The position numbers were made by a program, and so were the translations under genes. This document shows, piece after piece, positions 1 to 5,059 of a DNA stretch of 10,285 nt (position 1 is the stretch's first letter; each line of letters opens with the position of its first letter). The notes beneath the pieces are model-generated. The model saw only the letters and a program-made list of their open reading frames with translations, did no database searches and was not told where the DNA came from. The DNA is from Senegalimassilia sp003474385 (GTDB taxonomy: Bacteria > Actinomycetota > Coriobacteriia > Coriobacteriales > Eggerthellaceae), in the NCBI RefSeq assembly GCF_003474385.1, contig NZ_QUCY01000042.1, forward strand, positions 1-10,285, in the 5' to 3' direction.

Positions 1-44
1 GCCTTCGCCGAGAGTACTGCAGCGCGAGGCTGCGGGAGGGCAGG

Positions 45-70
45 GCGCCGCGCTCGCGGAGGGCGCTTTT
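45..70 (+). terminator. Possible short GC-rich terminator for a gene left of the window
   Basis: A stem GCGCC (45-49) can pair with GGCGC (62-66) and is followed directly by TTTTCTT. A competing inner hairpin, CCGC/GCGG (48-51 with 56-59), uses some of the same bases. The U-run is short and the gene it would serve lies outside the window, so this is only a candidate. Confidence 0.3.
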
Positions 71-84
71 CTTATGCGCGCCGC

Positions 85-123
85 GAGAGGCCCGCGGGGG
101 AGGTCCCCCCCTGCGGGCCTCTC
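85..123. terminator. Large perfect GC-rich hairpin, possible U-less terminator
   Basis: GAGAGGCCCGC at 85-95 pairs perfectly with GCGGGCCTCTC at 113-123. Inside it, GGGGG (96-100) can pair with CCCCC (105-109), leaving a bulge at 110-112. This is a very stable hairpin of the kind found after genes in high-GC Gram-positives, but no T-run follows on either strand. It may act as a terminator of the GC-rich, U-poor type, or protect a transcript 3' end. It marks the edge between GC-rich sequence to the left and AT-richer sequence to the right. Confidence 0.45.
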
Positions 124-167
124 CGCGTCTCGGGGCATCCGAAAGGCCTGTGAAGGAGATTGTCTTC

Positions 168-191
168 TTGCAAGTCCTTTCCGCGTTTAGG
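168..191 (+). repeat. Diverged direct repeat, copy 1 (copy 2 at 497-520)
   Basis: This stretch matches 497-520 at 19 of 24 positions, including the identical 12-mer CTTTCCGCGTTT. In one shared frame both copies begin L-x-x-L-S-A-F, and a weaker match continues about 40 nt downstream (GCG-xTT-GxG-GxT-TT in both). The two copies lie 329 bp apart in the gene-poor stretch. They may be remnants of an old duplication, or chance. Confidence 0.3.
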
Positions 192-274
192 GCGCCGACC
201 CCTTGGATGACGGCATCCCTCATCAGCGCGGTTGCGGGTTTCCTCTTGGCGATGATGTCTCTTGATTGAATTTG

Positions 275-299
275 CTCGAAACGCCTAACTGGTTTCGAG
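275..299. other. 8-bp inverted repeat / hairpin without a U-run
   Basis: CTCGAAAC at 275-282 pairs with GTTTCGAG at 292-299 around a 9-nt loop. No T-run follows on either strand, so it is not a standard terminator. It could be a protein-binding palindrome or an RNA hairpin; nothing nearby says which. Confidence 0.35.
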
Positions 300-837
300 G
301 TGCGCGCGCCTTCTCTGCTTTTTCTTGCATTGTCTGGCGTTTTCGTTGGAGTTTTCCCTTCTTGGCTAGTAGTCCATCCTGAAGCTTTCTATGCTCGCGG
401 ACCTGTTCAATGGGCGATGCCCTCACAGCGCAGACGGTCGCATATTGTGCGCCTGAGGGCTCGCAGGGGGGAACGTAACGGAGGCGCGCATATCCTTTGC
501 GAGCTCTTTCCGCGTTTGGATGGGTCTCTAGCTTGGATCCCCCTATTATTGATGCTGCGATTGTGGCTTTTCGATATTGTGGGCAGATCCGTATTCTTGA
601 AGCGCTTGCTTACTGCGCTGTGCGCATCATCTTAAGTCGCCTTGGGCGATTCCATTTGGCTCCGGGTTTCTGGGGTTTGTGTCAATTCGTGACAGCTGGT
701 TAGAGGCTTTTCAGTTTTGCACATCGCACCGGTTAGTAAAGCTGAAATAGCGGCAATTGAAAGCACTCTGGCACAGTTTTTCCTTGTTAATGCTTTCCGA
801 TTGAATGCATGTATTCGTTTCTTCTGCAGATGGTATG

Positions 838-865
838 AAAATAACCCCGGCAATGCCGGGGTTAT
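838..865 (-). terminator. Rho-independent terminator of the RHH/phosphoesterase operon
   Basis: ATAACCCCGG (841-850) and CCGGGGTTAT (856-865) form a 10-bp perfect stem around a 5-nt loop. Read on the minus strand, the stem runs into TTTT (841 down to 838). It lies 26-50 nt past the stop codon of the phosphoesterase gene, where that operon's transcript should end. Confidence 0.8.
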
Positions 866-890
866 ACATGCTTTTGGGGCTGTTTTGCAT

Positions 891-1742
891 TTACTCTAAA
901 TCGATTTCCAAGGAATCTTGGTCTTCGAGTTCGGAGCAATAGTCTGGTATCGGTGATTTTTGGTTTCCTGCTGGCTCGGGGAGTAGTTGATAGGGTAGCG
1001 ACAAGATCTCTTCGTCATCGGTATCGGCGATGGTTTTGGGGTCTGCCAACACGGCTATTCGGTTGTATAGCACGGTTGTCTTATCTTGGATTTGAGCGTC
1101 GATGTGATAATGGCCGCAGAACCAATGGCGGTAAGTTAGACGGTCTTGAATTGTTTGGAGCCAATCGGTGTATTCGTCCATCGGGTGGATTTTCAGGCGA
1201 TCGGTGTGCTCGGATATGCCTTGCGCGCTAGATGAGGGCGCACAATGGGTGATGACGAAGTCGCAATCCCAGTCTGCTGCATCAAGTGTCTCAAGTGCTG
1301 TTGTTCGTTCCTGCTCATTTGGGATTTCTTCGGTGAACCATGTTTTACCCTGAATTCGATGCGTCCTGTCGTATTCGCTTGAGGTTGCTCCGCCCATCGT
1401 GAAGATTCGACATCCGTCGATGTTGAACAATTGGCCCCGTTTGAGGTGGAGGACGCTGGTTGCTACTTGATGTACCGCTCCTCCATTCCATGTGGTTTCG
1501 AGAAAGCTGTTCAGCAGGCTGAAGCCCTCATGATTGCCATCAACGAATAGGGTTGTGAAAGGTCTAGCATCAAGCCAGCGGAGCCAATATTGCTCGCTGG
1601 CGGAGTTGTTCCACACAAGGCCGAAGTCGCCGCAGATGATCACGTAGTCATCTTTGGTCAATCCAGCGGTGTCGAAGCAGCTTTCCGAGAGTTTTGCGAT
1701 GTCGTATGAGGCATGGATATCGCCCGTCACGAAGATGCTCAT
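891..1742 (-). CDS. Calcineurin-like metallophosphoesterase
   Basis: A 283-aa soluble two-metal phosphoesterase. The whole family signature is visible in order: GDIH at 7-10 (D8, H10), GDFG at 38-41 (D39), GNHE at 69-72 (N70, H71), H166 in ITHCAP, and GHYH at 210-213 (H211, H213). These are the ligands of the two-metal centre, so the enzyme should be active; a GGATSSEYD stretch (117-125) is typical of small bacterial members. The substrate cannot be read from the sequence; the superfamily includes phosphodiesterases, nucleases and protein phosphatases. The last 15 residues are strongly acidic. There is no signal peptide or membrane segment, so it acts in the cytoplasm. It is the second gene of an operon, 15 bp after a ribbon-helix-helix gene, and a terminator follows. 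The ribosome-binding site is weak, suggesting coupling to the gene before it. Its GC content looks lower than that of the methionine genes, which fits an acquired module. Confidence 0.88.
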   Translation of the reverse strand: MSIFVTGDIHASYDIAKLSESCFDTAGLTKDDYVIICGDFGLVWNNSASEQYWLRWLDARPFTTLFVDGNHEGFSLLNSFLETTWNGGAVHQVATSVLHLKRGQLFNIDGCRIFTMGGATSSEYDRTHRIQGKTWFTEEIPNEQERTTALETLDAADWDCDFVITHCAPSSSAQGISEHTDRLKIHPMDEYTDWLQTIQDRLTYRHWFCGHYHIDAQIQDKTTVLYNRIAVLADPKTIADTDDEEILSLPYQLLPEPAGNQKSPIPDYCSELEDQDSLEIDLE

Positions 1743-1757
1743 AAGTTTGATTCGCTT

Positions 1758-2084
1758 CTAGAACAGCGATGGCGTTTGCGCGGCAGGGGCCGGCTGCGCG
1801 GCTTTCGCTTTGCGCGTGGAGCGGGCTGGTTTCATCTGCTTGATTTCCTCAAGCTCGCTCTGCATCGTCTCGCTGCGTTCAAGCAGGGCTTCAAGCTTCT
1901 CGGCAAAATCGGAAAGTTGCAGCGCCACGCTGGTTTCTTCCTCTACGTAGCGCTGTAGCGCCTCCGTGATTGCCGCGGTTCGCGTGATGCCGCGCTTGCT
2001 GGCAACCTCGTCTACCGTTTCGGCCAGCTTCCGATCCACCCATGCGGCTAATTGACGCTTGTCTTGACTGTGCTCTACTGCCAT
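1758..2084 (-). CDS. Ribbon-helix-helix (CopG-like) DNA-binding protein
   Basis: A 108-aa small regulator. Residues 10-49 fit a ribbon-helix-helix fold: a strand RQLAAWV (10-16), helix 1 about 17-31, the turn KRGIT (30-34), and helix 2 about 35-49. Such proteins bind DNA as dimers through the strand and include antitoxins, plasmid copy-control and partition proteins. Residues 56-83 look like an amphipathic coiled coil (DFAEKLEALLER onward), followed by a basic patch (85-95, with K, R and K residues) and an Ala/Pro tail. The start ATG at 2084 has GGGAG about 8 nt upstream. It is the first gene of an operon with the metallophosphoesterase. Palindromes in its promoter suggest it represses its own transcription, like many RHH antitoxins. 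No specific family name is claimed; antitoxin, element-borne regulator and partition accessory are all possible. Confidence 0.75.
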   Translation of the reverse strand: MAVEHSQDKRQLAAWVDRKLAETVDEVASKRGITRTAAITEALQRYVEEETSVALQLSDFAEKLEALLERSETMQSELEEIKQMKPARSTRKAKAAQPAPAAQTPSLF

Positions 2085-2134
2085 AGCTTGTTCTCCCGAT
2101 GCTGTGTTTGTGTAGTGTGATTAAAGCTATGGCA
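2079..2134 (-). promoter_or_regulatory. 11-bp inverted repeat over the RHH start codon
   Basis: TGCCATAGCTT at 2079-2089 is the exact complement of AAGCTATGGCA at 2124-2134, separated by 34 nt. Read as minus-strand RNA, the downstream arm contains the ATG start codon (2084-2082), and the loop contains the GGGAG ribosome-binding site. If the transcript begins far enough upstream, this hairpin would hide the start codon. If it begins near 2130, as the -10 box suggests, part of the upstream arm would be missing, and the repeat is more likely a DNA-binding site. Confidence 0.5.
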
Positions 2135-2165
2135 CCAGTATAGCCGGTATAAGGCGGTTACCGCC
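2134..2165 (-). promoter_or_regulatory. Promoter and palindromic operator candidates of the RHH operon
   Basis: A good -10 box TATACT is read on the minus strand at 2142-2137; no clear -35 is seen at 17 bp spacing. The -10 box sits inside an imperfect palindrome, ACCAGTATAGCCGGT (2134-2148). Just upstream is a perfect palindrome, GGCGGT-T-ACCGCC (2153-2165). Paired palindromes over a core promoter are the usual operator layout for self-repressing ribbon-helix-helix proteins, so I infer autoregulation. Confidence 0.5.
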
Positions 2166-2360
2166 ATTGATTTGCTGGAATCATCATGTGGAGGACGTCT
2201 ATCGGTTTGACGGGGGATGCTGTTCGGGTTGCTAGAGGAATGCAGCGGCGATCTGCCTGCAAGGTTTGTCGGCGCGATATGCAGGATACGGGCAAGGGCT
2301 GTGTAAGATGGTGGCGTCATGCTGGTTTGCGAAGTGATTTGCGCTTGAAAGGAACCGGAT
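2166..2360. other. Divergent intergenic region
   Basis: The gap lies between the leftward RHH operon and the rightward 472-aa gene. I see no gene and no clear promoter for the rightward gene; TAAGAT at 2304-2309 is a possible -10 without a matching -35. A ribosome-binding site AAAGGA (2348-2353) precedes the start at 2361. Confidence 0.4.
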
Positions 2361-3779
2361 ATGGCAACCATGAATATCTGCTTGTCCCACGATGCGGCGT
2401 TTCGCTGGCTTGTGCGAAATCGCAATCCTCGCATCACGGGGAACAGGACCACGGCTCGGGTGCTGCCTTGCACGTCGCCGTTTGTTTCCGAGAGCAGGAC
2501 ACTGCGTTCGCTTTTGGGTATCGAGGATGGCAAGCTCGAGGTGCTTGTGCGGACTTCGGCGGGCAGACGTGACGGTGATTGCTTGCGGTCCCATTATTCG
2601 GGAAGCGCGTATCCGGCAGGATCGTTCGTGAAGGTGCCGGTTGAGGGGTTCGGCGCGGTTTGCTGCTCGTCCCCCGAGCTGACGTTTTTGCAAATTGCGG
2701 TCAAACATACCTTGCTGGAAACGGTGTATATGGGTTATGCGCTCTGCTCATCGTATCGAATCGATGCCGATGCCGAAAACGGGATCGCGTTACGAGAGGG
2801 CGATGACGAGCCGCTGACGTCTGTTGCGAGAATCGGGCAGTACCTGGCGAAGGTCGATGGAACCTATGGGACGGCGAAGGCGCGTCGTGCCCTTGCCTAT
2901 GTGCGAGATGGATCGATTTCGCCGACGGAATCTGCGATGGCGATGGCCTTGAGCATGCCGCGACGTTTTGGCGGGTTCGCTGCGGGGGAAGTGGTTCTAG
3001 GCGAGAACGTTGCAGGAAGAGGCTGTTTGTCACTGGCGGAGGGCTCGGGTGGATTTGGTCGTGTGCTGACCGTGCGTTCAACGAGCCGAAGGCGCGATGT
3101 GGCGGCTTTGAACATCTCACTGCCTGATGGGCTTGGCGGGGGAAGGGCAAACGGCCTTGCTTGTGGCATTGATGGCCCGGAGGACCCTGAGGAGCTTCCT
3201 GCGGCAGCGTTTTGCGCGCAGCATGGCGGTGACGCGTTCGGTCGGAGAAGCGAAGCGGCGGGTGCGAAGGTTGATCGAAGGGCAAAAATGGCATGTGCAG
3301 CCGCAGCGGCGGGTGCGAAGAATGTTCGAAACGCAAGGAAGACGGATCGAGAGGTTGCAGCATCGCGAAATGAGCATGGAGGGTTGCAACGTCGAGCGAT
3401 ATTGGTGCGTCCTGAGCAGGTTCACGAATTCGACGCTTATGTGCAGCTATGCGAGAAGGTTGCAAGAAGGATGCGCCGTCGAAGGGTGCCGAGGGGCGGT
3501 TTTGCGGAATCTCGTGAACTTCAGGAAGCAGGAGTGTGCGAGGGGGCGGGTGTGTACGAGGAAGCGGGTGGATTGTCGGCCTTCGAGAATGAAGCCGAGG
3601 CTAAGCAGCGAGCGAAAGAGGCTCGTCAGCTTGCGAGGAGGGTTGAACTCTGGCAAACGCTCGTTTGTTTTAGCGCGTTTCGTCAAAGCGAAACCGGCAG
3701 CAGCGTGAACGTGTTCGATCCTCCCGACGATCGAGTGTGCCAGCGTAGAGGGAACGGCGAAGACCTGCTTCGGGAGTAA
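2361..3779 (+). CDS. Nuclease-like protein of a Coriobacteriia paralogue family, divergent member
   Basis: A 472-aa protein. Residues 9-230 match, from memory, a family with many copies in Coriobacteriia: a SHDAAFRW start, PCTSP (36-40), PAGSFVKV (85-92), SSPELTFLQ (103-111), MGYALC (124-129), PLTSVARI (151-158), ALAYVRDGSISPTE (177-190) and MPRRFGG (199-205). Members usually continue into a small endonuclease-type fold with an acidic V-E-Y-D-like motif. Here that motif is not visible. Instead residues about 235-330 are Ala/Arg-rich and contain a 17-residue internal repeat (AAGAK at 299-303 and 316-320). The ending of the nuclease-like region seems to return at LVRPEQVHEFDAYVQL (348-363). A Glu/Arg-rich helical tail follows. 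ATG at 2361 is supported by AAAGGA 7 nt upstream. It is monocistronic by appearance. The function is unknown; it may be an inactive or degenerating paralogue. Open frames on the opposite strand are Pro/His-rich shadows. Confidence 0.6.
   Translation: MATMNICLSHDAAFRWLVRNRNPRITGNRTTARVLPCTSPFVSESRTLRSLLGIEDGKLEVLVRTSAGRRDGDCLRSHYSGSAYPAGSFVKVPVEGFGAVCCSSPELTFLQIAVKHTLLETVYMGYALCSSYRIDADAENGIALREGDDEPLTSVARIGQYLAKVDGTYGTAKARRALAYVRDGSISPTESAMAMALSMPRRFGGFAAGEVVLGENVAGRGCLSLAEGSGGFGRVLTVRSTSRRRDVAALNISLPDGLGGGRANGLACGIDGPEDPEELPAAAFCAQHGGDAFGRRSEAAGAKVDRRAKMACAAAAAGAKNVRNARKTDREVAASRNEHGGLQRRAILVRPEQVHEFDAYVQLCEKVARRMRRRRVPRGGFAESRELQEAGVCEGAGVYEEAGGLSAFENEAEAKQRAKEARQLARRVELWQTLVCFSAFRQSETGSSVNVFDPPDDRVCQRRGNGEDLLRE
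3252..3338 (+). repeat. 51-nt-period internal repeat in the 472-aa gene
   Basis: The 16-mer AGCGGCGGGTGCGAAG occurs at 3254-3269 and again at 3305-3320, 51 nt (17 codons) apart. Similarity continues more weakly for about 15 nt past each copy. It yields the repeated AAGAK segments in the expanded middle of the protein and points to local duplication within the gene. Confidence 0.6.
3687..3733 (+). repeat. Direct repeat, copy A, at the 3' end of the 472-aa gene
   Basis: AGCGAAACCGG (3687-3697) recurs exactly at 3946-3956, and TCGATCCTCCCGACGATCG (3715-3733) recurs at 4034-4052 with 17 of 19 matches. The second copy has about 60 nt more between the two blocks. In the coding frame copy A reads SETG...DPPDDR. 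Copy B has an equivalent frame reading SETG...DPPGNR, so the two stretches appear related. Confidence 0.5.
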
Positions 3780-3790
3780 GCCTGGCCTTT

Positions 3791-3809
3791 CCGCCGATGG
3801 AGTCGGCGG
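3791..3809 (+). terminator. Hairpin just after the 472-aa gene, weak terminator candidate
   Basis: CCGCCGA (3791-3797) and TCGGCGG (3803-3809) form a 7-bp perfect stem with a 5-nt loop, 11 nt past the TAA stop codon. No T-run follows on the plus strand, so termination is only a possibility based on position. Confidence 0.35.
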
Positions 3810-3945
3810 CAGCGATACCGCGAGGGCGGCATCATGGCGCGTGAAGGTTCGAGCTCGCCCCGAAATCACGCTGGCGGATGCTAGCCGGTATGACGTATCT
3901 CGATGTAAGTTCGTTCAACCCTCCCTTCCCGTCGACGGCGTAGTT

Positions 3946-4052
3946 AGCGAAACCGGTGAGGGCGACATGTTGATGGGCAAGATTGCGTTAACGAATGCCT
4001 GCCATAAACTCGATGCTTGTTGTGTGTCGGTACTCGATCCTCCCGGCAATCG
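3946..4052 (+). repeat. Direct repeat, copy B, in the gap before metF
   Basis: This is the partner of 3687-3733. The flanking open frame (GTG at 3841 to the stop at 4065, 74 codons) has no good ribosome-binding site and matches no family I know, so I do not call it a gene. It may be a leftover of a duplicated gene tail, or both copies may be instances of a conserved non-coding element. Confidence 0.45.
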
Positions 4053-4108
4053 TATTGGCAGATAGGTCACATTCTCAAAAAAGCATACCCCCGTGCAAGG
4101 AATTATCG

Positions 4109-4153
4109 ATGACGGAAAGGCCTGTGTCGTTATAATTAGCAACGCTATAGATA
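4109..4153 (+). promoter_or_regulatory. Promoter of the metF-metH operon with an inverted repeat at the start site
   Basis: A perfect TATAAT lies at 4131-4136, with a partial -35 (ATGACG, 4109-4114, 4 of 6 to consensus) at 16-bp spacing. Transcription should begin near 4143, giving a leader of about 40 nt before the chosen metF start. TATAATTAGC (4131-4140) and GCTATAGATA (4144-4153) form an imperfect inverted repeat (7 of 10) that spans the -10 box and start site, a plausible repressor site. The short leader leaves no room for a riboswitch downstream of this start. Confidence 0.65.
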
Positions 4154-4183
4154 CTGATGATGGAAAAAATCAAAGGCAGCATT

Positions 4184-5059
4184 ATGGATACTGTAGAGAA
4201 CATCTTCGCGCAAGCCCGTCAGACGGGCGCGCAGCCGGTTTCGTTTGAGATCTTCCCGCCGAAGGGCGAGCTGAGCATGGAGTCGGCGCACACGATCGCG
4301 CAGGAGCTTGCAAAGCTCGATCCCGCGTTCATCAGCGTTACGTATTCCGCGGGCGGAAGCGGCAATAAGCAGGCCACCGCTGAAATCGCCGCCATGATCC
4401 AAGATGACCATGGCATCCCCGCTGTGGCCCATCTGACTTGCGCCGGCGCGTCGCAGCAGTCGATTTCGGCGGCAATCGCCGATATGAGGGACCGCGGCAT
4501 CCGCAATGTGCTTGCTTTGCGCGGTGATCTGACGGAAGGCTATGAGCCCGGTGATTTCCGGTATGCCAAGGACCTTATCCCGGTGTTGGCGGATGCCGGC
4601 TTTTGCGTGGGTGCCGCAGCGTATCCCGAGGGTCATATCGATTGCGACTCGCTTCGCTTGAACGTGGAGCATCTGAGGCAGAAGCAGGATGCGGGCGCAA
4701 GCTTCCTGGTCACGCAGCTGTTTTTCGACAACGACTGCTTCTATCGCTTCCGCGAAGGGGCCGAGGCCGCCGGCATCACCGTGCCGATAACCGCGGGCAT
4801 CATGCCGTTCATGAGCAAGGCGCAGATCCAACGCATGGTGTTCATGTGCGGGGCTTCGCTTCCCAGCCCCATCATCAAGCTGCTCGCGCGATATGAGGAC
4901 GACCCGGCAAGCTTGCGTCAGGCAGGCATCGAATACGCGTGCCGCCAGCTGACCGACTTGCAGGCGCATGGCGTCGAGGGGCTGCACGTGTACACCATGA
5001 ACAACCCCGAGATCGCCCGTGCAGCCTCGTGTGCGTTGAAGGTGGCGCTGGTTTCGTGA
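4184..5059 (+). CDS. metF: Methylenetetrahydrofolate reductase (MetF)
   Basis: A flavin-dependent cytoplasmic enzyme that reduces 5,10-methylene-THF to 5-methyl-THF, the methyl donor for methionine synthase. With ATG at 4184 the protein has 291 aa, a usual length. Family motifs are SFEIFPPKG (20-28, E22 matching the catalytic Glu), HLTC (83-86), ALRGD (111-115, D115 matching the Asp near the flavin N1), AYPEGH (146-151), TQLFFDND (177-184), GIMPF (205-209) and HVYTMN (268-273). I prefer 4184 over the in-frame ATGs at 4157 and 4160 because AAAGG (4172-4176) sits 7 nt before it. The upstream starts have no ribosome-binding site and lie only about 14 nt after the predicted transcription start. 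It is first in the operon; its TGA overlaps the next ATG by one base, indicating translational coupling. The electron donor (NADH, NADPH or ferredoxin via a partner) cannot be read from the sequence. Confidence 0.93.
   Translation: MDTVENIFAQARQTGAQPVSFEIFPPKGELSMESAHTIAQELAKLDPAFISVTYSAGGSGNKQATAEIAAMIQDDHGIPAVAHLTCAGASQQSISAAIADMRDRGIRNVLALRGDLTEGYEPGDFRYAKDLIPVLADAGFCVGAAAYPEGHIDCDSLRLNVEHLRQKQDAGASFLVTQLFFDNDCFYRFREGAEAAGITVPITAGIMPFMSKAQIQRMVFMCGASLPSPIIKLLARYEDDPASLRQAGIEYACRQLTDLQAHGVEGLHVYTMNNPEIARAASCALKVALVS

Larger units (their letters stand above)
124..837. other. Gene-poor, AT-richer stretch with no supportable gene
   Basis: I see no gene here that I can defend. Short open frames exist on both strands (for example 300-635 plus and 223-426 minus), but they lack convincing ribosome-binding sites, known motifs or clear codon bias. 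The DNA is noticeably poorer in GC than the methionine operon: the row 781-840 has 22 G/C of 60, whereas the row 7201-7260 has 38 of 60. It holds one hairpin (275-299) and a diverged direct repeat (168-191 and 497-520). A decayed gene or an acquired non-coding stretch would both fit. Confidence 0.5.

Noticed and set aside
223..426. 67-codon Lys/Gln-rich open frame on the minus strand
   Set aside because: It looks protein-like in part but has no ribosome-binding site or known family and spans the 275-299 hairpin.
300..635. 111-codon open frame on the plus strand
   Set aside because: It has a GTG start without a ribosome-binding site, no known motif, and overlaps open frames in other phases of similar quality.
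632..853. 73-codon open frame on the minus strand
   Set aside because: Its start codon lies inside the terminator hairpin of the phosphoesterase operon.
717..899. 60-codon open frame on the plus strand
   Set aside because: It uses a TTG start, has no ribosome-binding site and reads straight through the 841-865 terminator into the end of the phosphoesterase gene.
2701..3465. 254-codon open frame on the minus strand
   Set aside because: It is rich in His, Pro, Arg and Ser, has no recognisable motif, and lies opposite the 472-aa gene, which has a good ribosome-binding site and family motifs.
3127..3708. 193-codon open frame on the plus strand in another frame
   Set aside because: It is Arg/Cys-rich without family resemblance and is contained in the 472-aa frame, whose later part (LVRPEQVHEFDAYVQL) looks genuine.
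3834..3884. 16-codon frame with GAGGG upstream that could be a leader peptide
   Set aside because: It has no methionine or regulatory codon bias and lies far upstream of the predicted metF transcription start.
3637..3924. 12-nt inverted match, GGAGGGTTGAAC (3637-3648) with its complement at 3913-3924
   Set aside because: A few 12-nt inverted matches are expected by chance in 10 kb, and the two lie far apart in unrelated contexts.
3841..4065. 74-codon open frame before metF
   Set aside because: It has a GTG start without a proper ribosome-binding site and no known family. It overlaps the repeat of the upstream gene's tail, so I treat it as repeat sequence rather than a gene.
3840..4183. SAM or cobalamin riboswitch upstream of metF
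   Set aside because: I looked for S-box, B12-box and SAH-type conserved blocks and saw none. The strong TATAAT at 4131 leaves a leader too short for one.
4145..4987. 280-codon open frame on the minus strand
   Set aside because: It is a shadow opposite metF, which carries all family motifs.
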